Positions 11,850 through 23,945 of a DNA stretch of 64,000 nt are shown here, one piece after another. The notes under the pieces are model-generated. The model saw nothing but the letters and a program-made list of their open reading frames with translations. It was not told the origin of the DNA and did no database searches. The stretch is taken from the NCBI GenBank assembly GCA_004369045.1, contig ML213513.1, forward strand, positions 970,968 to 1,034,967, read 5' to 3'. The translations under genes were made by a program, and so were the position numbers. The first letter of the stretch is position 1. Each line of letters begins with the position of its first letter. The stretch is from Heliocybe sulcata. Its lineage: Eukaryota; Basidiomycota; Agaricomycetes; Gloeophyllales; Gloeophyllaceae.

Positions 11850-12700
11850 AATACCGACCACCACTAGCCGAGACTCGCGGAAGGACCTACGCCATTCAGC
11901 GTGACATTCGAAATTTCTGCGACGTCTTGCATCATCTGGACGTGTCGCGAGTCCGGGCCGCCCTTTACCATCCCCGCGAGGAGGCTCGCGGGACTGCCGA
12001 CCCCCCCGTTCCTTTCCGGCATTCATCGTACAGACCGGTACGCTGCATCGTTTACGTGGACGAGCCGTACCGCCTTCGCTTCCATGCTCCCCTGGCGCTA
12101 TGTCAGGTTGCCACTAGGTCAAGCAAAACATAGTACTATTACACCCGCTCTCCGATCCTGGACAGCCGAACTTGCTACGCTTGGCATGCCGACTACCACT
12201 CAGCCGAGCCGTTCGAAATTTCTGCAACGTCCTGCTACCCGCGTCTCAGCACATCTGGAGGGGATCGTGCCTTCCTTCTGAACTGCTCGGAGTCCCGTCG
12301 AGCTCGGCCGCGAGTAACACTGCCGATCCTCTCGCACGGGCATCCCCGTTCCTGTACGGCATCCATCGTACAGACCGGTCCTTTACGCCCAATTACGCAG
12401 ACGAACCGTACTGCTACAAGCAAAACAGGTCAAGCCAATACTTTCACTACCACCTGCCGATCCCCTCGCACGCGTCCCCGGCATTTATTGTCCAGACCGG
12501 TCCTTTACGCCCAATTACGCAGACGAACCGTACTGCTACAAGCAAAACAGATCAAGCCAATACTTTCCCCGCCACCTCCTCATCCCCTCGCACGCGTCCC
12601 CGGCATCCATCCTACACACCGGTAACGTGGAGGAACCGTACCGCCTTTGCTTCCATGCTACCCTACCGCTATGTCAGGATGCTACTATGTCAACCAAAAG
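11850..12700. repeat. Second nested tandem-repeat field
   Basis: Units of about 120-135 bp recur near 12010, 12345, 12475 and 12595, each around CATCCATCGTACAGACCGGT or a variant. The stretch CTTTACGCCCAATTACGCAG occurs exactly at two of them, about 130 bp apart. A larger landmark, TTCGAAATTTCTGC, occurs near 11907 and 12212. The long plus-strand frame over this field (12172-12750) reads two copies of the unit in different frames, so the repeats are not protein repeats. Confidence 0.7.
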
Positions 12701-12960
12701 TCAAAACAGATGACTATGCCACCTGCTCTCCGTGGACGCTAATCACCTAGCTTGCGGAGATCGGCGGATGAACCTGACGAATCCGTACCCGCTTCTTGCT
12801 GCACTCCGCCATGCACAGGGATGGCCGGGAAAACGACCTTTTCCGGCGGCACCCTCTTTGAGGAGAGGAGATACTCTAAATCCCCATCAACCAGGTGCCC
12901 CTTACGCTCGCCCCGTTTCTCAGAGGCACGTCCAGAGTATACGAGGTAAAAACTAGCGGT

Positions 12961-13028
12961 GCGCTTACCGATGTTTCTCGGTTCGTGATCCGTCGCCCTG
13001 CGCTTACCTATTTTCTCGGTTCGTGATC
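12961..13028. repeat. Direct repeat pair of ~30 bp
   Basis: 12961-12990 and 13000-13028 share GCGCTTACC, then a short variable centre, then TTCTCGGTTCGTGATC. This marks the right end of the repeat-rich interval. Confidence 0.8.
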
Positions 13029-13303
13029 TACGAGATGGTGACGCGGAAGGACCGTCACTGACTAGGGACTGGTCGTCATGTGGCGTCTCTGGCAGCGAAT
13101 TGTAGCTGAGAGCAGTAGTGTATCCGTCGAGGCAGGGTGAAATTTGGTTCTCGTAGTTTCAGTGGTTATATCTGGCGCCGCACGACCATGTTACGCCTGG
13201 GTTGAAATTATGCAGAGTCTGAGATGCGGACCGTTTGCTGCGTGGTTGCTCCAATGAATTGATAATAGCGAGCCATGGTATCGATGCGTGTATCTAACCC
13301 CAA

Positions 13304-14018
13304 CTAGAACTTCCAATGATCCAAACTCGCCACCGCTCTCTCAAACGGAAACTCCCCTCCCCAGCCCTCAACGTCCGGCACACAGCCTCTCAGGGCCTCG
13401 GACAACTCCCCCGCCACCGCATGGGCGGCAGAGAGATCAGGCACCCGCCCGGCGTCCATCTCCTCCTTTGAGCTCTGAATCGCCTGCGTGATATCAGCGT
13501 CGATCATCGCGAGGGCGTTGACCATGTCGCCCTCGGGGTCCCACTGGCGCCCGCGCGTGGCGCGGACGACGGCGGTGAGGAGCGCGAGGCTCGCGAAGCC
13601 CATGCCGGCGCCGTAGAGGGCGCGCGCGCGGGTGAGGGCGTCGGTGAGCCCTGGGGCGGGCTTTGAGAGGTTTGATGGAGATGTTCGGGTGAAGAGCGGG
13701 GCGGAGGAGGAGGCGCGGGCGTCGACTTGGGCGAGGCGGGCGCGTGCGATTTCTGTAAAGGCGGATGCGAGGGCGGGGGAGTGGGTCGCGAGCAGCGTGC
13801 GCATGACGGCTCTTAAGCTGGTCCATAGTCAGCGTCATGATTTGAATGTAGGGAAGGCACGTACTCCTCTGGCCGCATGTTGGCGATCATAGTGTCCACC
13901 ATGAGATTGCTGTACAGAGTTGAGTCAGGGTTGCAGTGGCAGGGAGGGGGACTCACACATGGCCGCTGGCAGCGCGAGGCTCGAAGGGATGCGCCGGCGT
14001 GATCTCGGGGGCAGGCAT
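13304..14018 (-). CDS. Conserved fungal hypothetical protein
   Basis: Three exons, 14018-13957, 13909-13865 and 13817-13304, sum to 206 codons plus stop with agreeing phases. The N-terminal part contains NLMVDTMIANMRPEDLRAVM, a motif I associate with uncharacterised basidiomycete proteins. The middle is Ala/Arg-rich (ASAFTEIARARLAQ), followed by ALYGAGMGFASLALLTAVVR and an acidic helix (GDMVNALAMIDADITQAI). No catalytic motif or signal peptide was seen. It is probably a small helical cytosolic protein. It diverges from the aldo/keto reductase at 14225 across ~200 bp and has a TATAAGA 32 bp upstream of its start. Function unknown. Confidence 0.8.
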
Positions 14019-14049
14019 TTGGCGCAGCTGCGAGTGAAAAGGGCAGGGA

Positions 14050-14056
14050 TCTTATA
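14050..14056 (-). promoter_or_regulatory. TATA-like box of the 13304-14018 gene
   Basis: TATAAGA on the minus strand, 32 bp upstream of the ATG at 14018, inside the short intergenic region shared with the divergent aldo/keto reductase. Confidence 0.5.
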
Positions 14057-14224
14057 GGGCATAACACATGGCTGGTGCAAAGGTCGAGGAATCAGCTCAA
14101 CAGATCTTGATTTCCGAAGCAGATCTCGCGGCGGCCCGGGTCACGTCACTGCACTTCAGGCAACCTAACAGTAAACCGGAGCACCGATCTACATAAACCC
14201 AAGCCTCCATGCGCTTCCCCAGCC

Positions 14225-15744
14225 ATGATGATAGAGACATTCGAGCTCGGGCCCTTTACGGTGCCGCGGCTGTGGACAGGCCTCTGGCAGCTCTCGAGCA
14301 ACGCATGGGGCACCGCGCCTGCGCCCAAGATCCGCCGTGAGATGGCCAGACACGTCGACCTCGGCTACATCGCATTTGGTCAGTCCATCCGATTCCTATC
14401 ACGCGTCTCTACTGAGCCACATCCAGACATGGTGAGAGTTCATCGCCACACGCCACATTCCCAAATAACACCCCCGCCTCGATCATCTTATCTAGGGTAC
14501 CCTTCTCTCCCTCCTCTCATCTCGCCTACTCACTCCCTCCCAGCCGACCACTACGGCAGCGCAGAGATCCTCTTCGTACGCTCTCCCCGTCTCCAAGAGC
14601 CACCCACTCACGTGACCACCCTAGGGCCAGTTCCAAAAATCCTTCCCCCCGGGCCGCAAAGTCGTCGGCGCCACAAAATGGTGCGTCTTCAGACCGACAT
14701 ACCCCTCCCGCCAGACAGTCGAAGCCGCCGTCCGCGAGCGCATCCACCGCATGGGCACCCGCTCCGTCGACCTCCTCCAGGTACCCGTCCTCCTCCCCGC
14801 CCTATCCCTCATTAATCATTGACCGCGCACGGCAGTTCCACTGGCAAGACTACGCCAACCGCGACTACATCACCGCCCTCCGCCACCTCCAAGACCTCCA
14901 GCACGAAGGCCTCATCACCGCCCTCGGCCTCTGCAACTTTGACTCTATCCGCACAGACGAGATATGCACCCAACTCGGGCCACGCGCCATCGTCTCCAAC
15001 CAAGTCCAGGCACGTCCCCTCCCCTCCCTTTCCCCTACCCCCTTCACATGATCGGGTAGTTCTCGCTCATCGACACCCGCCCTCTCCACGGCATGGCCTC
15101 CGTCTGCGAGAAACACGGCATAAAGCTCCTCACATACGGCACCCTGGTCAGCCCGCCCCTCCTCTAACCCCCACCCACCCACTAACCTAACCCCCACCCA
15201 GTGCGGCGGCTTCCTCTCCGACACCTGGCTCCACAAACCCGAGCCCGATCTCTACGCCGGCTCCCTCACCCCCTCCCAACGCAAGGTACGCTCCCCCCTC
15301 CCCCACTTAATCCCACACTGAATGAACCACTGAAAACAGTACCTCGACATCATCCTCCACGCCTGGGGCACCTGGGACCTCTTCCAATCCCTCCTCACAA
15401 CCCTCCGCACCATCGCCGACCGCCACCGCGCCAGCATCGCCAACATCGCCACCCGCTGGGTCCTCGACCACCCCTTCGTCGGCGCCGTCCTCGTCGGTGC
15501 GTCCTCATTCCCTCTCCCTCCCTCCCTCTCCCTCCCTCTTCCTCCCTCTCACTCACCTCAATTCCACCCAACACACAAACCAGGCTCCCGCCTCGGCGTA
15601 TCCGAACACACAGCAGACAACCACCACGTCTTCACATTCACCCTCTCCCCCGCCGACACCGCCTCCATCGAAGCCCTCCTCGCCCGCTCAAACTCCCGCC
15701 GCATGATCACCACCATCGGCGACTGCGGCGCAGAGTACCGCTGA
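14225..15744 (+). CDS. Aldo/keto reductase family oxidoreductase
   Basis: NADPH-dependent reduction or oxidation of carbonyl compounds in the cytosol; TIM-barrel fold. Eight exons sum to 334 codons plus stop: 14225-14378, 14544-14575, 14625-14780, 14836-15009, 15060-15146, 15202-15285, 15340-15496 and 15584-15744. The catalytic tetrad is visible: Asp and Tyr in ADHYGSAEI, Lys in GATKW, His in LLQFHW. The intron after 15009 starts with GC (GCACGT) instead of GT. The first intron (165 bp) is unusually long and contains a 5-nt segment, ACATG, flanked by splice-like sites, discussed in the findings. Exons are strongly C-rich in third positions. Either methionine at 14225 or 14228 could start. Substrate unknown. 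Confidence 0.88.
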
Positions 15745-15895
15745 TCACGATAACCACCTTATTCGTAACACATTGACCCTCCCATACATCCCCCCACTGT
15801 ACATGTACATTACTCTCCCAATACCACCCTACTCCTACACCACCAACAAATAAAATAAATACAATCCACCATCACCACTAAATCACAAAGTCCGC

Positions 15896-18800
15896 CTATA
15901 GCTTACTCCCACCCGCAGAAGCAGGCAACCGCTTAATCGGCTGCAACTTCCTCTTCACATCCCTCAACACACTCGTCCTCGGATGCCACTCATCAAACGC
16001 ATCCCTCAACATCGCAAACTCCCGCCAGAAAAAATACGCAACCCGCTCGTCCGCGATCAAGTCCCTTAGCGACCACGGGATCTTCCCAAATCACCAAATC
16101 AGCTACCACCCATGAGTTATGTAGGGGGGGGAGGAGGAAAGCGCACCTCGTAGTCATTAAGCTCGCTACTCGCATTAAACGGCCTAATCTCCAACTCGGG
16201 GTGCTCTTCGAGTCCATCATCCGTAAGGAACAAATAATCAACAGCCAACCTGCACACCATCTCCCCTCAGCCTCCCCACCCAACACCCAGAAAAGAAAGC
16301 AGGACGCACCTGTACGTCCCCACCTCCTCATACGCCGTCGAATGCCCCACCCCGCTCAACGACCCCGCAGTCGCCTCCGACAGATGCACAACCAGCCCGC
16401 TCTCCGACAACCCCGCGTTCATCACCCTTATCAGCAGCACCAGCAAATTGCTCATGAAATCCGACGAGCTACCCCACCCCCAATCAGCTCGAGGTATCAT
16501 CTCAGAAGGCAAGGCAAGACCCGACTCACTGGTACGCGTCCCCGTCAATGTACAACGCCCGGAGTATCAAAGGATGCGACGCCGATGTGAAGATCCCCGA
16601 ATACACAGGCACGACTTGATCGTTCATCGAAGCCACATATACCATCTTTGTCTACCGCCCCAGCAATCAGAAGGGAAGGCAAGACAAGACAACATCAGAT
16701 AGACCCCGCGACGCACCCCATGATTCGTCACATTCCGCAGCGCCTTCACATATTCCCTCGACACTTGACTCTCCGTATCCTAATCACCACCGGCGGTAAG
16801 CCACCACCCCATCCCACAAGCATCCAAACACAATACCTGAAACTCAAACAACTCCCCCGCAGCCGCCGACTCGAAATACTACCCACCACCAACATCAGCA
16901 AAGTCCCATCAACCATCACCCACTCACCTGAATATACGGCTGCAACAGCGAACTGCTGCTCAGATACCTCAACGGGCCGAGATGGATCCCACACAGCGCG
17001 AGACAGCACACCCGCTGCGGCATTACCCCCACCGCCGGGACACCACCCCCCGCACCCACACCCACACCCGCCTGACTCACCCCCACACCCCTTCTCGTCC
17101 GTATATGCCCATCCCGAATCAACCCATCCAACACATGCGTCGACACAATCGACCCCTGCGAATGCGTAGCCACAAAAATCACATCCGCACCATGTATCGC
17201 GTCCATCCATTCCTCATTCTTCGTCAGATTGCTGTACAGTCTACGCAACCAACGCGGGGCTGTGAATGGGGAGACGCACCCTCCGACGACACCGCTGTGC
17301 TCACCTTTCGACCCGCTTGCCAATCGTGCCTTCGCCTTCCAAAGGAATCCGCGTGATCGTTTCCAACTTGACGTGATGCCGTTCTTCAAACTCTTCCAAC
17401 GCTTGACACATCATGTTCACAAATTTGCTACTGGTCCCAGTCGGCTAGCAATGCACATTAGGGCGATGCAATATGCCACTCGAGGACAACCCACCTCGCC
17501 CAGCACCGTCCTCATAACCGCACCTACCCAAACCCAATCAGTCACACAACCAATAATCCATGAACAGCCTTTACCCGGAAACCACCCATGTATCCCAATC
17601 ACAACCACCTTCTTACACCCCCTCAGCACATCCGGCTGCAACCCCTCACCGAGCACATCAAACGCCCGCGGCAGCGCCTTCCCATACTGCGCATACTCCT
17701 CCGTCTCCCTTGCCTTGCCCTTGCCCTTGCCCTTCGCCCCCTCCTCCTCCTTCGCAAACAACGCGCCCCCCACCGCGCTCACAAGCCGCATCGTCTTCCT
17801 CAGCGTCGACGCCGGCGCCGGCGGCACCACCGACCGCGGCGGCGCATGGAACGTATCCGCCCACGTCGGCAGCACGAGGTTAGGCGGCTGTGCCCGAACC
17901 GACGTCGGCGTACTCGCGCCCGACGGCGCGGGAGACGCCGAGCTCGACTTGCGCTGGTCCTTCCTGTTCCCCTTGCGCTCCTTCTCCCTCCCCACCCGTG
18001 TCGTCTCCCGCTTGATAGAATCCGACTCCGTCATCGGCGCCGCAGGGGGCCCGGGCTTCTTGGGTTCCGGCCCGCTCTTGCCTGCTGGCGGACTGGACGA
18101 CGCCGCTGCTGGCGCAGGTCCCTTCGGTGCCGAAGCAGAAGCAGGCGCTTCTTCTCCCTTCGGCGTCTCCTCATCAACATCCATCACTTCCATGCCACTC
18201 TCATCCGTCTCAACACTCTTCTCGGATCCGGTCACGCTCTTCATCATCATAGCCCTCGAAGCGAGGAACGAGATCCATCCCTGTCGGTTCGCAGTGATGC
18301 TAGACTCTATCGGGTTAATCTCTGTCGAGGACTTCTGTTGGACAGTACCATCCGTAGCTTCTGATTCCGCCAAGCGCGCCAGCGCCTCTTCCTTGACTTG
18401 CTCCGACGCTGTCTTCTCAGAGTTCTGATCGATCGATGCCGATGTCGATGTCTGCTCCTCAGACATGCTCCGGGCAGGCGTATAATACCAATACCATGGT
18501 GAGTACCATGCAGAGCTCTGGCTCCGAGCTGTATCAGCGGAGAAGATAGAAGAAGCTTTCGGAGTTTGTGACTTCTTGACTGTGTGCTGCTCGTCATCAG
18601 AATCTGTTGCAGTACTCGCACTGACTCCCGAACTGTCGGACGCTGTGGGACTCCGCGGGGGATGAGGTGCAGGCAGGTCCGCCGGAACATCAGAGGAGCC
18701 AGAAGGCGCAGGCGGTGCTTGAGTAGTCTGAGTGGTACCATAGCCCCACCCAACATAGTCCCACCATGTAGACGAGCTAGCGTCCGCCTTGTGTTGAGTG

Positions 18801-20205
18801 ACGGTAGTCGTCGTCGTCGTCACTGTTGTCGTTGATGCGAGGGCAGTGGTATCCCCTTGTTCAACTCGACCAGTATCTTCACCACCTACAAAAATTGCCG
18901 TCAGACATGCCTCTAGATTCAATCGATAGACTTACCAGTACTCTTATCTTCCGTCAGAGACTCCTGCCTAACATCCCCCTCTTGAGCCAACTGAATCGCG
19001 TCCTCAATGGGCGTCTGCAGAGGCTCCTGCGGCGGCGCAGGGTCCCTTACATCCTCCGCCTGCGCTGCGGCAACCGCCTTCTCCAAGGGCACCTTTGGCC
19101 GCCCCAGCAGCGGCAGCGTCAGCGTAAACCTGCTCGTCGCGGGATTCAGCGATGAAATCTTTGGCATGGGTGCATCGGACGCGGGCTGCACCACCGCCTG
19201 TGCTGGCTCCGGCGGGGGAGACACGGATTCATTGTGGCGCACCTCCTCGTCGATTGAGGAAGCTACCGACAACGCGTGGTGCACTTGGGGCCGGCTTCGC
19301 GGGGCTCGCTTTGGGGATTTAGGAGAGGTGGATGGCGGCTGTGGAGAGTGAGAGCGGCCAAGTGGGGAAGTAGGCGTACCACGGCGGGATGGCGAGGATC
19401 CAGGCGACGTAAACCAAGAGCGTTTCCGCCCGTGGTCCGGGATGGGCTGCGGTTCCGTCGCCTTAGGTTTGGGTTGCAGTCGTTCTGACTGTTCGTCGGG
19501 CGTAACATTGGTTTCCGGAGATGTCGTCGCCACAGAAGTAGGGACCGGCTGCTCAGATTGCGGAGTCGACGGCTGGATCTGGATACTAGGGCCAGGAGGT
19601 GTATTTGGTTCCGTAGCATCTGACTGCTGCTCCTCAGAGTGCGTCGCCATCGTGGAGGATATAGACTTGGTCTTTCCGCGACCTCTTGAGAGTGAAGAGA
19701 ACCATGATGATCGACCAGGCGAGTTATCCGGGCTCGTGGGGCTCGTAGTCTGCTCAGATGGGAACGGTATGGCTTCAGTCGCCTGAAGTGGCGGCAATGC
19801 GGTCTCTGGGGCAATGCCCTTGGGAGACTCTGTCAGAGGTGCCTCACCATGAGTCTCGTTCGCGACGGCTTGATCGTCCGCCATGGCGTGCACAGCCTCC
19901 TGAATACGGTCAGACTCCCCACCTTCAGACCCTGCCCTCTTGCCATCCTCCACCCCTTCCTTCGTATCTTCCATAGAATCCATCCTCTCTCGTTTCTTGC
20001 TGGTTATACTGGCCGCATCATCGACCATAGCAGTGGGCAGCTTGGACGCTGCGGATTCCAAAGGTTTCCCGTGCTCAGGCTGCGCAAAGACTTTCGAGAC
20101 AGATGCGGGCGCTGATGCCTTGGACAGTGACAGAGATCTCCAAGCAGGTATCGACGCGTTCGAGCTTGAACGACTACCAGAACGGCGACTGGACCTAGTT
20201 GACAT
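15896..20205 (-). CDS. Large protein with disordered N-terminus and C-terminal alpha/beta-hydrolase (lipase-like) domain
   Basis: Eleven exons sum exactly to 1,245 codons plus stop: 20205-18936, 18885-17575, 17523-17495, 17444-17305, 17240-16928, 16878-16837, 16779-16717, 16651-16530, 16468-16310, 16249-16147 and 16081-15896. The first ~850 residues are Ser/Pro/Thr/Glu-rich low-complexity sequence with SPSRRGTPTSPLGRSHSP-like stretches, probably disordered and phosphorylated. The hydrolase domain starts at VVVIGIHGWFPG (about residue 850) and has a nucleophile elbow ATHSQGS (about residue 945), then HLGPLRYLSSSSLLQPYIQ, MVYVASMNDQVVP and a C-terminal HSTAYEEVGTYR. This matches a conserved but uncharacterised fungal lipase-like family. 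Catalysis is inferred; the Asp and His partners are not pinned down. The last intron uses an AAG acceptor. Confidence 0.87.
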
Positions 20206-21467
20206 TGATGGCGAGGAGGAAGCGCTTCAGTACTCAGCAGCACAGCTGCATCAGCGCACTACGTCAATGTTTACCTTATTGAAACAGGGGCTTCCCTATT
20301 TGTACTATGTGGCGGGAACCTGAAGCCAGGAGAAGGACAGCGAGCGCGACGAAACACGCATGAAAGCAATGAATGATGACTGTCGTTGTAGCTAGGGTAC
20401 TAACGAGATGGATAGTGTGGCCTGTAAAGCACCGAATAAAGGAACAGCTGAAAGTAAATAAAGGAGTACTAGTAACCCGAGCGAAGCGATGGAACGGAGG
20501 GCAGACTGCGCCCAGATAAAAGTCACAGAGAGTATAACTACTCTATTCTAGAGGCTGGAAAGAACTTGGCAGACTGGAGCCTCCTACTATATAAATCCAC
20601 TGTAAGCTTCGATGCGGTTGCATTGTCATGCAGACAGATCTAAAGAGACCTATATACGACCTCAGAAACATAAATAGGTACATGGCACCTTAGAATCATA
20701 TATGTTATTCGACAGTCGATTTGCTGCAATTGGTAAACGTGGCAAACGATTCGCCAGGAAGTCAATAAAGATTGTAGCAACATTTTGAGTCTGGTTTGAC
20801 CACGCCAACCTAGGGTTAGAGAAGGAATGTCCACATAGGATTAATTGGATAGAATTCATATTATATAGACTCCGCAGGACGATGATGTTTTCGAGGCAAA
20901 TGAGAATGAGACTATATAACATCGTATAATCCCATAATCCGTTTCATGCGCGGCCATGCATATGCCCTAGGGAGATTCGGTATGCGGCGGTGTTGATGAG
21001 AAATCACTTCGGTGATATGTCATCCTCGATGCGATGCAAGTCTTGTAGTCTCGGTGAGGAACCGTACGGTAGGTGAGGATTATCCTTACAAAGGCAGCAG
21101 CGACCGAAATTACGAGATCACTTTCGCGACGTGGATGAAGCGAAAAAGCCGGGCTTGCGTTGTAACAGGAAGCGAATCATACTATCATTTGCCTTTCAAA
21201 TTTCAACCTTGAACTGACTGTGGGAATATGTCTGTACTCGTGAGAGTTCCGATATCAACGCCCTCATAAAGAAGACGCTAACGCGGGCTACCGTCGGAAC
21301 AGTTTAACCGAGAACCTGCTTACCGAGCGTCATGGGCGCACAAAATATAGGATCACACCTCCACAGGTATTTTAGTCCAGGGAGTCTTGGTTCGCGTTCT
21401 TCTCGACGTCAGTTCTTCTGTGTAGGCCGTCTAGCGTTTGCTGCTTTCCGCTCGCTGAGGATTCTGA
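20206..21467. other. Intergenic, AT-rich in part
   Basis: Divergent promoter region for the large hydrolase (minus) and the MFS transporter (plus). The middle (about 20400-20950) is AT-rich. A TATATAAA-like sequence at about 20588 on the plus strand has no reading frame behind it. Confidence 0.5.
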
Positions 21468-23569
21468 ATGTCTAGAACGCCATCTGAGACGATAGCAGAC
21501 GCACGGAATGATTACGATGAGAAGAAGCTACCTGAGGACCGAAACGCGACCGATCTAGAGAATGGCCGTGACAGTGCGACTGCACTAAATACTGAAAACG
21601 ATGGTGCCGAGCCTGAAGATGCAGTGAGACGGAAGACGGAGACGGAGGAAGATCCATATTGTGTCGCGTTAGACGAGACGGATTCACCGAAGCACTTGTC
21701 CCAGGCTCGGAAGTGGCTCATTGTCCTCATCATCAGCTCTTCTGCGCTTTGCGTCACTTGCGCATCTTCCATAGTGAATGACCCTTGTACTTTACTTGCC
21801 AGGATCTGTCACTTATACTTTGCTTCGTAGGCATCCTTCAGTGAGACCGGGCTCGCGCAGGATTTTCACGTCTCACGTGAGGTCACGATATTGTCTATCA
21901 GTCTGTTCGTGGAGGGTTTGGGAATTGGTCCTCTGCTGGTCGGCCCTCTCTCTGAAGTGTACGGGAGGAACGTTGTATACCGTGTCTCGTACTTCCTTTT
22001 CTTCGTGTTCACATGGCCAATCGTGTTCGCGCCTGATATAGGTACGCTATTCTGATTGCGAGATTGAGAGAAGACTAAGTTGAGCTTTTGACACTAGTTG
22101 TATTCTTGGTCTTCCGGTTCATCACTGGCTTCTGCGGTTCTGCGTTCCTGAGCGTAGCTGGAGGAAGCATAGGCGATCTTTTCGATAACCACTCGGTAGC
22201 AAAGTAAGGATAAGTCACTCTTGAAGTCTGATTTATGTCCCTGAGTTCAGTCAGTCCAATGGCCGTGTACACGATGTCGCCATTCATAGGCCCCGTGCTG
22301 GGTCCTCTGATTAGCGGATTCATCAATCAGGTAAGGAGTACTGTAGATGTAATGTTTCCTATCTAACCCAATTCCCAGAATACGAACTGGAGATGGACAT
22401 ACCGAACACTTATCATATGGATCTTCGTTCAAACGATCGCTCTGTATATTGTGAGGCATTCCATTTTCTTCAGGCTATTCCAGACTCATCAGGCACTAGC
22501 TCGTGCCAGAGACGTATGAACCCGTACTTGTGAAGCGCAAGGCCGCAAAGTATGTATCCAGAGGCTGGTCTATGTCTAACTATTCTGACGTCTCACTATT
22601 GCCCATAGGATGCGGAAGTCATCTGGCGACGAGAACTATTATGCGCCGTTGGAGAGGGACAGCCCAAGTGTGTGGAAGGCGATTGAGATATCTTGCTACA
22701 AACCATTCCGTACGTGATGTCGCTCAATACTCCCACTTATTGGTACTAATGCCGGTGCAGAATTGCTGCTATACGATCGAATGGCTCTCCTGCTCGACAC
22801 CTGGAATGCGCTTATCCTGGGAATATTATATCTTGCGTTCCAGGCGTACCCGTTCATCTTTGAAGACAATCATGGTTTCACCCCTCAGTTTACCGGGTTG
22901 ACTTTCCTTGGTATCGGTATCGGCATGTTTACGGCACTTGCTACGCAGCCGTACTGGAATAGGTGCGTCGTACAGAGTGACGAGCCGGCGATTTCTTTGT
23001 CTGAGTGCATAGCAGACTTCATGCGAGACGAGCTGCTCAGTACGGGGAGCACCCACCACCTGAGATCCGTCTGATTATGGGACAAGTCGGAGGCGTTCTA
23101 GCGCCCATATGTAAGTACCATCTTATATTCAAATGCATTGCTGTATTGACGGGTAGCTCCGCAGCTTTGATCTGGATGGCATTCACGACTTACAGCCACG
23201 TTCACTGGATAGCGCCCATAATCGCCTCTGTCCCGTTTGGTGCATCCATATATTATATCTTCACGTCAACCTTCACCTACCTCGTCACGGCCTATCGGCC
23301 TATCGCAGCTTCCGCGATGGCAAGCAATAGTTTCCTCCGGTCGGCATTCGCGGCCGTATTTCCTCTGTTTGCTACGCCAATGTACGAGACACTGGGCACG
23401 GTCGGCGCCACTGCTTTGCTTGCCGGGCTGACGGCACTTATGGCTCCTCTTCCGTACGCTTCTAGTACTTCGGCTAATGTCTTCTATGTACTGACTTCTC
23501 TTTCGCAGGTTCATCTTCTATCGAATAGGTGGAAGACTCAGGGAGAAGTCACCGTTTGCTGCGTCGTAA
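21468..23569 (+). CDS. MFS transporter, drug:H+ antiporter type (DHA1-like)
   Basis: Plasma-membrane or vacuolar proton-coupled exporter of drugs or polyamine-like compounds. Eleven exons sum to 522 codons plus stop: 21468-21773, 21831-22041, 22098-22203, 22255-22330, 22379-22450, 22500-22549, 22609-22709, 22761-22962, 23016-23110, 23165-23453 and 23509-23569. An acidic ~80-residue N-terminal tail precedes twelve membrane segments. Diagnostic motifs are VGPLSEVYGRN in the first cytosolic loop, FITGFCGSAFLSVAGGSIGD and MAVYTMSPFIGPVLGPLISG, then PETYEPVLVKRKA in the central loop. Two introns have an alternative acceptor nearby (23015/23012 and 23164/23156); I chose those that keep the frame. 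Substrate unknown. Confidence 0.9.
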
Positions 23570-23945
23570 TGCTCATTTCCGTTCCTTGTTGGGATGGACA
23601 CCGGTTAGAACGGCACACATTATAGTGAAATATTGTATACCACTAGGTAATTACCGGCCTCGATTGTCTGTAATGTCCTGTAATATCTTAGTTACGATCT
23701 TCGGATGTCGCATAATAGCGAGTACTGTTTCCTACTCGTCAATGCAGTAACCCCACGAATGGCAATCATATCAAGAAGTTACCGTGAGAACATTCAGTAC
23801 GAACTCCCTTCTCGTCGACTTCAACTCCGTCTCTTAACCTGTCGCCACGGAATGCTGGCATTCTCTTTATCCCTCTGGAACTGCTAGTGTTCCCTGTCTC
23901 TCGCTCCATCTTCCGAGTTCTTGCTCTGGTCGTGCATGGTTCAGG
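23570..23945. other. Intergenic
   Basis: Short spacer between two co-directional genes: transporter 3' end and promoter of the coiled-coil protein. Nothing else seen. Confidence 0.5.

Noticed and set aside
12172-12750. A 192-codon plus-strand frame over the repeat field
   Set aside because: The same DNA unit is translated in different frames in its two copies, so the repeat period is not a multiple of three. The frame follows from C-rich composition and is not a gene.
13494-13838. Arg/Pro-rich minus-strand frame
   Set aside because: It is the shadow of the conserved protein at 13304-14018 in another frame, produced by high GC content.
17588-18364. Long Arg-rich plus-strand frames opposite the large hydrolase
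   Set aside because: They are antisense shadows of the C-rich coding strand; the minus-strand gene has motifs, phases and splice sites.
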